NCBI GenBank assembly: GCA_013202925.1
Contig: JABMRA010000094.1
Coordinates: forward strand, 1-10,982
Direction of reading: 5' to 3'
From: Candidatus Omnitrophota bacterium
GTDB lineage: Bacteria > Omnitrophota > Gorgyraeia > Gorgyraeales > Gorgyraeaceae
Length of the DNA: 10,982 nucleotides
In this document: positions 1 through 6,739 of the stretch, one piece after another
How positions within the stretch are numbered: the stretch's first letter is position 1
Layout of the letters: every line of letters starts with the position of its first letter
Translations under genes and position numbers: made by a program
Notes under the pieces: model-generated
Told to the model about the DNA's origin: nothing
Database searches by the model: none
Seen by the model: only the letters and a program-made list of their open reading frames with translations

Positions 1-315
1 CAGAACGTCGTAAGACAGTTCGGTCTCTATCTATTACACGCGCAGGATGTCTGCGGAGATATGTCCCTAGTACGAGAGGACCGGGATATACGAACCAATG
101 GTGTTCCAGTTGTCGCGCCAGCGGCAGTTGCTGGGTAGCTAAGTTCGGAAAGGATAAGCGCTGAATGCATATAAGCGCGAAGCCTCCTCCAAGATTAGAC
201 ATCCCCTCCTTCGGGAGATAAGGTACCTTGTAGATGACGAGGTTGATAGGCCGGGGGTGTAAGGCCCGTAAGGGTTTTAGCTGACCGGTACTAATCTACC
301 GAACGGCTTGACCAC
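1..315 (+). rRNA. rrl: 23S ribosomal RNA, 3' end (partial)
   Basis: This is the last part of the large-subunit rRNA; the gene begins outside the window. The first bases match the conserved stretch before helix 95, reading through AACGTCGTAAGACAGTTCGG. The sarcin-ricin loop AGTACGAGAGGACC is intact at 69-82, with A75 at the position of E. coli A2660. The conserved end follows, with GTTGATAGGCCGGG at 242-255 and GACCGGTACTAAT at 283-295. The 3' boundary is set by analogy with the E. coli end (GGCTTAACC there, GGCTTGACC here at 305-313), so it is good to a few bases. No tRNA lies in the 40-base spacer before the 5S gene. Confidence 0.97.
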
Positions 316-355
316 GTATTAGTTTATTAGTTTAATAAGCATTACTGATGGATTT

Positions 356-473
356 CCGGAGTGACTTTGCTGGAGGGGATACACCCGTTCCCATTCCGAA
401 TACGGTAGTTAAGCCCTCTTAGGCCGATGGTACTACACTGGCAACGGTGCGGGAGAGTAGGTTGTTGCTCCGG
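356..473 (+). rRNA. rrf: 5S ribosomal RNA (complete)
   Basis: This is a complete 5S rRNA of about 118 bases. Helix I pairs CCGGAGTGAC (356-365) with GTTGCTCCGG (464-473), with one G-U pair and one mismatch-tolerant G-U. The loop B/C signature CCATTCCGAA is at 391-400 and the loop C/E part GTTAAG at 408-413. The 3' part contains GGCCGATGGTACTAC at 422-436 and GGGAGAGTAGG at 451-461, as in bacterial 5S RNAs. It follows the 23S gene by about 40 bases and is followed by a terminator, the normal end of an rRNA operon. Exact ends are uncertain by one or two bases. Confidence 0.95.
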
Positions 474-482
474 TTTAATATT

Positions 483-517
483 AAGGCCGTCCACTTTTTT
501 AGTGGACGGCCTTTTTT
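483..517 (+). terminator. Intrinsic terminator of the rRNA operon
   Basis: A perfect 13-bp stem pairs AAGGCCGTCCACT (483-495) with AGTGGACGGCCTT (501-513) around a five-T loop. A run of six T (512-517) overlaps the last stem bases. It lies ten bases after the 5S gene and 35 bases before the next coding region, so it should separate the rRNA operon from what follows. Confidence 0.93.
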
Positions 518-552
518 GTTTACAAAAAGTGCAGTGACAAACAATATCCTTC

Positions 553-2559
553 ATGGTAACATTGAATAAGCCTATGAAAAATATAGCAGCCTTTCTTCAG
601 CCCATGTTTTTCTACCTCCTGATAGCCGGTTCTTTTTTTCTATCCCTGGTCCAGCTGGAAAATTACGATATATGGCTGCACCTTAAGACGGGGGAATGGA
701 TAATAAACAATCTGGCGGTCCCTCATACCCAGCTTTTTTCTTACTCTATCGGTGCTATTTCATGGGTTGATCATAGCTGGTTTTTTCAGGTTCTAATCTT
801 TATTGTATATAAATTTTTAGGTGGTGTGGATTCTTTAGTCTTTTTCAGGGCTGTCGCAGTGAGTCTGGTATTGTGGATCACTTTAAAGGGTTTTTTGAAA
901 AAGGTCTATTTTCCTGTTTTTTTGGTGGTGGCAGGGTTATTTTCTGTATTATTTTTAGATAGGGTGCCTGTACGTCCGGAACTGGTAAGTGCGTTTTTCC
1001 TGGCCATTTATCTTTATATTTTGTTTAATAAAAAGAATCTTTTGATGCTTATACCCATTCAATATCTGTGGGTTAATATGCATGGTTATTCCATGCTCGG
1101 ACCTGTTTTATTATTCTTTTTTATCCTTTCAGAATTCATCAAGGATAGATTTAAACTTCCATTCGACTGGAATAAGGTCAAATTTATCGACGATAAAATA
1201 ACATATAATAAGAGCCTGGTTGTTCTGACCATCACGGCCTTTTTGTTTCTACTCAGCCCTTATGGCACCGATGCCTTCCGGTACCCTCTCTTCGCAATAA
1301 AGACCTTTTTTGAAGGCGCTAATAATTTCTATTACGTGAGCGAGCTTTACCCTTCATCATTATTTGATATCCTTTTTACGCAAAGGCATGTATTGTTGAC
1401 ATCCACAATAGTCATATATATGCTATCGTTTTTATGGAATATAAGAAGAATAAATTTGTTCAACATTTTTATTTTTGTTGTTTTTTTTCTGATGTGTTAT
1501 GCGGCCAGCAGACACAAGGGATTTTTTGCAATCGTTTCGTGTTTTTGTATCCTTGATAATTTTAGAGCGAGCAGTCCGCAGTCTCTGAAAGGCTGTTTTA
1601 AATTTCGCTACCTAAGGGTTTTATCAATAGTAGTGGCTTTTTTGATCGGGTTTTATATTCTATGGCAACAGCTTTCCAAGGCTAGGGAGTTGCAGAATCA
1701 GTATGTATACAGTAGCGATCTATCATCGAAGAATTATATGTATGGAATCAACCAGAGCAGATATCCTGAAAAGGCAGCTGATTTCATACTCGAAAATAAT
1801 ATAAACGGGCCTCTTTTTAATGGTTTTAATATCGGGGGATATCTGATCTGGAGGCTCTATCCTTCTTATAAGGTTTTTGTGGACGGCAGGACCGAGATGT
1901 ATGGTAAAAGATTTATGGATGTATTCGTGCGCTCAATGGTCGATTTTAAAAGATGGGAAGAATTGGACGAGAGGTATGGTTTTAATGCGGTTGTCCTTGA
2001 TTATAGCAGCGCGGATTTTTATCACCATATTATTAAAAGTTTATACGATAGTGATAAATGGAAATTGGTTTATTTTGGTGATGTAGCAATGATTTTTGTC
2101 AAAGACAATTCGATTAATAGGCACATTATTTCTTCGTATGAGATATTATTTGAAAATATGCAGGACGATCAGGCCGGGGATTATAGCAGGGAGGCCTCGG
2201 TATATCCTGGGTATTTTTTGAATAAGGCGAGGTTTTTCATAAATGCCATGAACATGCCTGGGTTGACATTGAGAAGTATGCAAAAGGCCGAATTTATAAA
2301 TCCGGAATGTTATGAGGTTTATCAATTGCTGGGGTATACATACTTTAAAATGGGGAGATTTGAAGAAGCAAAGGCCGCCTTTAAAAGGTCATTAGAGATC
2401 AATCCCCGTATAGCTGAACCCTATATTAATCTGGGATCCGTGGCCGCAGAAAGCGGACTCTATGAAGAGGCCCATTATTTGTATAAACATGCGCTTCGTT
2501 TAGATAAAAACAATAAAATCGCCAGAGATAATTTGAATAGATTGCCATATCTCCCTTGA
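553..2559 (+). CDS. Polytopic membrane protein with C-terminal TPR repeats
   Basis: The product is 668 aa and of unknown function. It has about ten hydrophobic segments between residues 15 and 370. The first external loop carries NYDIWLHLKTGEWI (37-50) and a later SWVDHSWF (70-77), a pattern seen in large bacterial membrane proteins with a glycosyltransferase-C-like topology. SPYGTD (235-240) and ASRHKGFFAI (318-327) look like further conserved loop motifs. A soluble region with GGYLIWRLYP and VFVDGRTEMY (428-450) follows. Residues 583-662 form about two tetratricopeptide repeats (VYQLLGYTYFKMGRFEEAKAAF, split around 589-610, then INLGSVAAESGLYEEA at 625-640). No catalytic activity can be assigned; a role in envelope glycan or lipid-linked sugar handling is only a guess. 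The start is uncertain: ATG 553 or ATG 574, neither with a clear Shine-Dalgarno. The gene is visibly richer in T than its downstream neighbours, partly because of its hydrophobic codons. Confidence 0.85.
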   Translation: MVTLNKPMKNIAAFLQPMFFYLLIAGSFFLSLVQLENYDIWLHLKTGEWIINNLAVPHTQLFSYSIGAISWVDHSWFFQVLIFIVYKFLGGVDSLVFFRAVAVSLVLWITLKGFLKKVYFPVFLVVAGLFSVLFLDRVPVRPELVSAFFLAIYLYILFNKKNLLMLIPIQYLWVNMHGYSMLGPVLLFFFILSEFIKDRFKLPFDWNKVKFIDDKITYNKSLVVLTITAFLFLLSPYGTDAFRYPLFAIKTFFEGANNFYYVSELYPSSLFDILFTQRHVLLTSTIVIYMLSFLWNIRRINLFNIFIFVVFFLMCYAASRHKGFFAIVSCFCILDNFRASSPQSLKGCFKFRYLRVLSIVVAFLIGFYILWQQLSKARELQNQYVYSSDLSSKNYMYGINQSRYPEKAADFILENNINGPLFNGFNIGGYLIWRLYPSYKVFVDGRTEMYGKRFMDVFVRSMVDFKRWEELDERYGFNAVVLDYSSADFYHHIIKSLYDSDKWKLVYFGDVAMIFVKDNSINRHIISSYEILFENMQDDQAGDYSREASVYPGYFLNKARFFINAMNMPGLTLRSMQKAEFINPECYEVYQLLGYTYFKMGRFEEAKAAFKRSLEINPRIAEPYINLGSVAAESGLYEEAHYLYKHALRLDKNNKIARDNLNRLPYLP

Positions 2560-2595
2560 CTTGACAGCTGTCACTGCCTGCTTGTCAAGTCAAGG
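2554..2595 (+). repeat. 13-bp inverted repeat covering a stop codon, with a nested 12-bp palindrome
   Basis: CCTTGACTTGACA (2554-2566) is perfectly complementary to TGTCAAGTCAAGG (2583-2595), with a 16-base loop. The TGA stop of the upstream gene (2557-2559) lies in the left arm. TGACAGCTGTCA (2562-2573) is a second, perfect 12-bp palindrome that uses part of the same left arm, so the two hairpins are mutually exclusive. No T-run follows, so it is not a classical terminator. It ends ten bases before the -35 region of the next promoter, which would also suit a regulator site. Confidence 0.8.
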
Positions 2596-2605
2596 AATTT
2601 CTCCC

Positions 2606-2634
2606 TTTACTCCCCGTCCCTTTTATGCTACAAT
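2606..2634 (+). promoter_or_regulatory. Probable sigma-70 promoter with extended -10
   Basis: TTTACT (2606-2611) and TACAAT (2629-2634) are separated by 17 bases, and TG at 2626-2627 gives an extended -10 (TGCTACAAT). Transcription would begin near 2641 and leave a leader of about 50 bases before the TTG start at 2690. This is the only convincing promoter I see upstream of the long gene run. Confidence 0.65.
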
Positions 2635-2675
2635 AAAAATCTACAAATTTAATCAAACTCCACAAAACAACGCTA

Positions 2676-2683
2676 GGGGGAGG
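2676..2683 (+). promoter_or_regulatory. Strong Shine-Dalgarno that fixes a TTG start
   Basis: GGGGGAGG ends six bases before TTG at 2690. The same frame is open back to an ATG at 2561, but that ATG lies inside the upstream inverted repeat, before the promoter, and would add 43 residues with no family resemblance. The ribosome binding site, the promoter and the protein family all point to TTG 2690. Confidence 0.85.
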
Positions 2684-2689
2684 CATATC

Positions 2690-4747
2690 TTGGCGGACCA
2701 AACTATTAAAGATATAAGAAATATAGCATTAATATCCCACGCAGGGAGCGGCAAGACCTCTCTGGCAGAGGCGATCCTTCACAATGCCGGCGCAACCAGC
2801 CGCTTTGGCAAGGTCGAGGACGGGACTACTATCAGCGATTACTCTGATGACGAAAAAGAGAGAAAGGTCTCGATCAACGCAAGCGTATTGAGCTTTGACT
2901 ATAAAGGCAAGCAGATAAATATGATCGATACGCCCGGGTATGCGGATTTTACAGGAGAGGTGTTGAGCTCGCTGCCTGCTGTTGACGGCGCGATTGTCCT
3001 TATAGATGCGTGTGAAGGGATCGAGGTCGGAACTGAAAAGGTCTGGGGCCTCGCAGACGAACACAAACTCAGCCGCCTGATACTTATTAATAAGATGAAC
3101 AAGGAGAATATAAATTTTGACGAGACGCTCAGTAACATAAAAAACAGGTTGGGTAAGGGCTGTGTACTTGTGACCATGCCCGTAGGCGCTGGATCAGATT
3201 TTAAAGGCGTGGTGGATCTCATGGACCTCTCCAGCGTGGATGCGGCTGGACCAGACAAGGAAAGAGCCGCAGGGCTTAGGGATGCATTGATAGAAGTGAT
3301 CGCTGAAAAGAATGACGAGCTGCTGGAAAAATATCTGGAAGGCAAGGAGCTGACGCCGGAAGAGATAAAGAATGGATTCAAAAAAGGCGTTGCATCAGGC
3401 GAGATATTTCCTGTTTTTTGCGGCGCGTCCATCCTGGACATCGGCATAAAAGAAATCCTGTCAGCCATAATAGATACCTTGCCCTCCCCCGACGAAAGGC
3501 CCGCAAGGATTGTTAAAGATGCAAAGACGAACGAGGACAAAGAATTAAAATCAGATCCTGCCGCGCCATTTGCCGCCTATGTATTCAAGTCTATCTCCGA
3601 TCCTTACGTGGGCCAGCTCACTGTATTCAGGGTATTTTCGGGCAGCATTAAATCAGATACAAATTTTTATAATGCAACCAAGCAGTCCAGGGAAAGGATA
3701 GGTCCGCTTTTGAACCTGTTCGGCAAGGAGCAGAAGTCAGTTACAGAGGCCGTGGCAGGCGACATAGTAGCTGTTGCAAAATTGAAAAACACATCTACGG
3801 GCGATTCGCTCTGCACGGATAAAGAGCCGGTACTGTTTCCCAAGGTCGTTTTTCCCGAGCCTGCCATATCATTCTCGGTCAAGCCAAAGACGCGTTCGGA
3901 CGAAGACAAGATCTCTATTGCGCTCCAAAAGCTCGTGGCCGAAGACAATACTTTTATGATGCAGAGGGACGAGCAGACAAAGGAATTACTCGTATCAGGC
4001 ATGGGAGACCTTCATCTTGACATAATGATAAACCGGCTCAAGAAAAGATTTCATGTTGAGGTGGACGTAGGAACGCCAAAGGTCGCTTACAAAGAGACGA
4101 TTAAAAAAATGGCAAAGGTCCAGAATAAATACAAGCGCCAGACAGGCGGACACGGTCAGTATGGGGACGTGTGGATACAGATTGAACCAATGGAGAGGGG
4201 CAAGGGTTTTGAGTTCGTTGACAAGATCGTAGGCGGCGCAATACCAAGAAATTATATCCCGTCCGTAGAGAAGGGCGTGCTGGAGGCCATGTCCAGGGGT
4301 ATTGTTTCCGGCTATCCCATGGTTGATGTAAGGGTCACTCTTTACGACGGATCGTATCACGATGTTGATTCTTCTGATATGGCATTCAAGATAGCAGGCT
4401 CCGGCGCGCTCAAGAAGGCAGCGCTTGAGGCAGGGTCGTGTCTATTGGAACCTGTCATGGACGTGGATGTTATTGTGCCTGATGAGTTCATGGGCGATAT
4501 AACTGGCAACCTGAGTTCGCGGCGCGGCAAGATCGCCGGCATGGATGTGCAGGGTAAGAGCCAGGTCGTAAAGGCAAAGGTGCCGCTTGCGGAGATGTTC
4601 AAATACGCCTCTGAGCTCAAGTCAATGACCGGCGGCAGGGGTTCGTACACCATGAGGTTCTCTCACTACGAGGAAATGCCTCATAAAGCAGCACAGACTA
4701 TTATCGCAAAATACGAGGAGCAGAAAAAGGCAGAGCAGGAGAAATAG
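2690..4747 (+). CDS. fusA: Elongation factor G-like translational GTPase
   Basis: The 685-aa product (TTG start) has the full five-domain EF-G layout. The G domain has P-loop HAGSGKTS (17-24), switch I around DYSDDEKERKVSI (50-62), G3 DTPGYADF (80-87), G4 NKMN (134-137) and CGAS (244-247). Domain II begins near 290, III near 390. Domain IV contains QTGGHGQYGDVW (484-495) and the tip loop YHDVDSSDMAF (556-566); domain V runs from about 585. EF-G drives tRNA-mRNA translocation and, with RRF, ribosome recycling. Three motif positions are unusual: Tyr replaces the catalytic His of DTPGH, Asn replaces the guanine-specifying Asp of NKxD, and Ser replaces the switch I Thr. DTPGYADF is what I recall from the FusA2/EF-G2-like branch (for example mycobacterial FusA2), so it may be a second EF-G rather than the housekeeping one. 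It leads the gene run and ends 15 bases before yebC. Confidence 0.93.
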   Translation: MADQTIKDIRNIALISHAGSGKTSLAEAILHNAGATSRFGKVEDGTTISDYSDDEKERKVSINASVLSFDYKGKQINMIDTPGYADFTGEVLSSLPAVDGAIVLIDACEGIEVGTEKVWGLADEHKLSRLILINKMNKENINFDETLSNIKNRLGKGCVLVTMPVGAGSDFKGVVDLMDLSSVDAAGPDKERAAGLRDALIEVIAEKNDELLEKYLEGKELTPEEIKNGFKKGVASGEIFPVFCGASILDIGIKEILSAIIDTLPSPDERPARIVKDAKTNEDKELKSDPAAPFAAYVFKSISDPYVGQLTVFRVFSGSIKSDTNFYNATKQSRERIGPLLNLFGKEQKSVTEAVAGDIVAVAKLKNTSTGDSLCTDKEPVLFPKVVFPEPAISFSVKPKTRSDEDKISIALQKLVAEDNTFMMQRDEQTKELLVSGMGDLHLDIMINRLKKRFHVEVDVGTPKVAYKETIKKMAKVQNKYKRQTGGHGQYGDVWIQIEPMERGKGFEFVDKIVGGAIPRNYIPSVEKGVLEAMSRGIVSGYPMVDVRVTLYDGSYHDVDSSDMAFKIAGSGALKKAALEAGSCLLEPVMDVDVIVPDEFMGDITGNLSSRRGKIAGMDVQGKSQVVKAKVPLAEMFKYASELKSMTGGRGSYTMRFSHYEEMPHKAAQTIIAKYEEQKKAEQEK

Positions 4748-4762
4748 TAAGGGGGGAGTTAG

Positions 4763-5506
4763 ATGTCAGGTCATTCAAAATGGGCGAGTATAAAGCATAA
4801 AAAGGCGGCCACGGATTCAAAGCGCGGCAAGATATTCACCAAGCTTATAAAAGAGATAACAATTGCTGCCCGTAGCGGCGGCGAACCGGATAAGAATCCC
4901 AGGCTGCGCACAGCCATTGACAGGGCCAAACAGGCAAACATGCCTGCGGACAACATCGAGCGCGCTGTAAAAAAGGGCACAGGCGAACTCGAAGGCGTTA
5001 CCTATGAAGAGTTTACCATAGAAGGGTACGGCCCGGGCGGCGTCGCGATAATGGCGGAGGTCTTGACGGACAATAAAAACCGCACCACCGCAGACATCAG
5101 GACTATCTTTTCTAAAAAGAACGGCAATGTAGCTGGCGCGGGTTCGGTCAATTGGATATTTGAGAAAAAGGGCTACATAGAGGTGGATAAAAAAAGCGCA
5201 TCCGAGGATAAGGTAATGACTATTGCCCTTGATGCCGGGGCGCAGGACATGGAAACAGAAGAAGAGGTCTATAGCATCACCACAGACCCAAAGGATTTTG
5301 AAAAGGTCAAAAAGGCCCTCGAGGCCAGCGGCATCAAGCCAATAAGCGCAGAAACGACAAAGATCCCCAAGAGCACCGTAAAGTTGACAGGCGAGGACGC
5401 AAGGCATATACTTGCCCTTGTCGAGGCATTGGAGGACTCGGACGACGTGCAGAACGTGTATGCGAATTTTGACGTGCCGGATGATCTCGTGAATCGTGAA
5501 TCGTGA
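4763..5506 (+). CDS. yebC: YebC/TACO1 family protein
   Basis: The 247-aa product has the family's usual length. It opens with the signature MSGHSKWASIKHKK and then GKIFTKLIKEI (22-32), with NPRLRTAIDRAKQANMPADN at 45-64. Further family stretches are EGYGPGGVAIM and DNKNRTTADIR (about 67-95), and YANFDVPDDLV (234-244) near the end. The family was long annotated as a DNA-binding regulator. Mitochondrial TACO1 and more recent bacterial work instead link it to translation, in relief of ribosome stalling on proline-rich stretches. That fits the EF-G-like neighbour, and yebC next to ruvC is a very common arrangement. A strong GGGGGGAG (4751-4758) lies four bases before the ATG. The last residues (VNRES) and the TGA stop are encoded by a heptanucleotide repeat array, so the natural C-terminus has been altered or extended by it. 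Confidence 0.96.
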   Translation: MSGHSKWASIKHKKAATDSKRGKIFTKLIKEITIAARSGGEPDKNPRLRTAIDRAKQANMPADNIERAVKKGTGELEGVTYEEFTIEGYGPGGVAIMAEVLTDNKNRTTADIRTIFSKKNGNVAGAGSVNWIFEKKGYIEVDKKSASEDKVMTIALDAGAQDMETEEEVYSITTDPKDFEKVKKALEASGIKPISAETTKIPKSTVKLTGEDARHILALVEALEDSDDVQNVYANFDVPDDLVNRES

Positions 5507-5542
5507 TTCGAATCACGAACAACGAACAACGAACAACGAAAT
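5487..5542 (+). repeat. Heptanucleotide tandem array with an inversion point, yebC-ruvC junction
   Basis: Eight consecutive 7-base units can be read: TCGTGAA, TCGTGAA, TCGTGAT, TCGAATC, then ACGAACA three times and ACGAAAT. The unit changes orientation in the middle, creating a perfect 18-bp palindrome TCGTGATTCGAATCACGA (5501-5518). The GAATCAC unit of the right half is the same unit that is tandemly repeated inside queA (10657-10687). The array holds the end and stop codon of yebC and the whole region where a ruvC ribosome binding site would be expected. Confidence 0.9.
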
Positions 5543-5543
5543 T

Positions 5544-6056
5544 ATGCGCATTCTTGGAATAGACCCGGGATTGGGAATCACAGGATACGGGCTTATCAAG
5601 CTTTCAGGTAGGGGCAGGGATCTAGAGGTAGTCGAGGCAGGCGTTATCCGTTCCAACGCAAAACACAAAATAGAAAAACGCCTCTCAGGGATCCATAGAA
5701 AGATCGTAGATTTAGTAAAGGACACGAGGCCGGATGTTGTTATTTTGGAGCAGATTTATTCTCATTACAAGCATCCGCGCACCTCGATTCTAATGGGGCA
5801 TGCGCGCGGCATAATATGCCTCGCGGTAGAGCAGCAAAAGGTAGCGCTCGTAGGTTATCCGAGCACGAGAATAAAAAAGGCAATCACAGGCAGGGGTCAT
5901 GCGTCAAAGCAGCAGATCCAGCGCACGGTCACAAGCCTGTTAAATCTTAAGAAGCTGCCGGAGCCGTTTGATGTCACGGATGCGCTGGCCCTGGCTATGG
6001 CCCACGCAAATATCGTCATGCACAGCCATAGTTTACATCCGTCTAGGCGGATGTAA
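5544..6056 (+). CDS. ruvC: RuvC Holliday junction resolvase
   Basis: The 170-aa product matches the RuvC endonuclease, which cuts four-way DNA junctions symmetrically as a dimer, working with RuvAB. It has the RNase H-like fold motifs: GIDPGLGITGYG (5-16) with Asp7, VVILEQIY (65-72) with Glu69, and FDVTDALALAMAHAN (142-156) with Asp143 and Asp146. These correspond to the four catalytic acids of E. coli RuvC (D7, E66, D138, D141). GHARG (85-89) and GHASKQQI (118-125) also fit. ATG 5544 gives the family N-terminus, but the bases before it are repeat sequence with no Shine-Dalgarno. An in-frame GTG at 5496 overlaps yebC and would add 16 repeat-encoded residues. The tail LHPSRRM and the stop are encoded by a hairpin-forming palindrome. 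Confidence 0.95.
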   Translation: MRILGIDPGLGITGYGLIKLSGRGRDLEVVEAGVIRSNAKHKIEKRLSGIHRKIVDLVKDTRPDVVILEQIYSHYKHPRTSILMGHARGIICLAVEQQKVALVGYPSTRIKKAITGRGHASKQQIQRTVTSLLNLKKLPEPFDVTDALALAMAHANIVMHSHSLHPSRRM

Positions 6057-6059
6057 ACT
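6030..6059 (+). repeat. 12-bp stem palindrome containing the ruvC stop codon
   Basis: AGTTTACATCCG (6030-6041) pairs perfectly with CGGATGTAAACT (6048-6059) around a six-base loop, TCTAGG. The stop TAA of ruvC (6054-6056) is in the right arm, and the final codons of ruvC come from the left arm and loop. No T-run follows, so it is not a simple terminator. It resembles a REP-like mobile palindrome, though no second copy is present in the window. Confidence 0.85.
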
Positions 6060-6086
6060 TACTGGGTAGCGGCTGGAGAAGGATAT

Positions 6087-6716
6087 ATGATCTGTCGGAT
6101 CTCAGGAAAATTGATACAGAGGCGCGAGGATTCAATAGTCCTGGACGTGAATGGTATATCGTATGAGGTCCTGATCCCGGGCGCAGTGATGCATTGCCTG
6201 GAAGGCCGGGTCAGCGAAGACAATATCCTGTCTTTGATCGTGTATCATTATCTTCAGGTAGAGCCGTCCAGGGGGTTCCCGTTCCTGATAGGTTTTTTTA
6301 ACGAGATAGAAAAGGAATTTTTTGAAAAATTCATAACAGTCTCTGGCATAGGTCCAAAGGCAGCGGTGAGGGCCTTGAAGGTGCCCATATCCACGATTGC
6401 CCAGGCAATAGACGTTGGCGATGTCTCTTTTTTAAAATCCCTTCCTGGCATAGGAGAACAGAGGGCAAAGGAGATCATAGCAAAACTTCAGGGAAAGGTC
6501 GGTAAGTTCGGGCTTATTCAGGACAATGTTGCCGCAGGGGTTTTAGCAAGGGGCAAGGAAGACATACAGCAAGAGGCGCTGGACGTGCTTTTGCAGCTCC
6601 AATATAAAAAGACCGAGGCAAAGAATATGATACAGCAGGCCCTGATCCGTAACCCTGACATAAAGACATCCGAGGACCTGCTGAATGAGGTCTATAAACA
6701 GAAGACCAAAAGGTGA
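6087..6716 (+). CDS. ruvA: RuvA Holliday junction-binding subunit
   Basis: The 209-aa product is the expected length for RuvA, which forms tetramers that hold the four-way junction flat and load the RuvB motor. The N-terminal OB-fold domain covers about 1-65 (MICRISGKL, then YEVLIPG at 26-32). Two helix-hairpin-helix motifs follow: TVSGIGPKAA (84-93) and SLPGIGEQRAKEII (118-131). A linker (about 140-158) leads to the C-terminal RuvB-binding domain, IQQEALDVLLQL (160-171) onward. GGAG at 6075-6078, eight bases before the ATG, supports this start. The gene sits between ruvC and ruvB in the classical order. Its TGA stop is the first three bases of an 11-bp hairpin. Confidence 0.96.
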   Translation: MICRISGKLIQRREDSIVLDVNGISYEVLIPGAVMHCLEGRVSEDNILSLIVYHYLQVEPSRGFPFLIGFFNEIEKEFFEKFITVSGIGPKAAVRALKVPISTIAQAIDVGDVSFLKSLPGIGEQRAKEIIAKLQGKVGKFGLIQDNVAAGVLARGKEDIQQEALDVLLQLQYKKTEAKNMIQQALIRNPDIKTSEDLLNEVYKQKTKR

Positions 6717-6739
6717 CTTTGCGCAACAGCGCAAAGTCA
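6714..6739 (+). repeat. 11-bp hairpin starting at the ruvA stop codon
   Basis: TGACTTTGCGC (6714-6724) pairs perfectly with GCGCAAAGTCA (6729-6739) around the loop AACA. The first three bases are the ruvA stop. There is no T-run after it. It abuts and overlaps by four bases the larger palindromic element at 6736-6828. Confidence 0.85.

Noticed and set aside
318..340. Tandem ATTAGTTT and a small A/T hairpin in the 23S-5S spacer
   Set aside because: Very short and A/T-rich; no tRNA or processing motif can be supported.
519..547. Possible promoter TTTACA - 17 bases - CAATAT before the membrane-TPR gene
   Set aside because: The -10 matches the consensus at only three of six positions and the -35 overlaps the terminator T-run. 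Initiation would leave almost no leader before ATG 553. Too weak to annotate.
342..554. 70-codon minus-strand open frame over the 5S gene
   Set aside because: It lies across the 5S rRNA and the terminator, so it is a shadow frame, not a gene.
2561..2689. N-terminal extension of the EF-G-like protein from ATG 2561
   Set aside because: The extension precedes the promoter, lies in the inverted repeat and has no EF-G character. A strong Shine-Dalgarno marks TTG 2690 instead.
2899..3540. 213-codon minus-strand open frame inside the EF-G-like gene
   Set aside because: It is antisense to a strongly conserved coding region, is rich in Ser and has no recognisable domain; a shadow of the plus-strand codon bias.
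4817..5407. 196-codon minus-strand open frame inside yebC
   Set aside because: Antisense to a conserved gene with no domain or ribosome binding signal supporting it.
5487..5542. CRISPR array at the short repeats
   Set aside because: Units are 7 bases, contiguous and without spacers; no cas genes are present.
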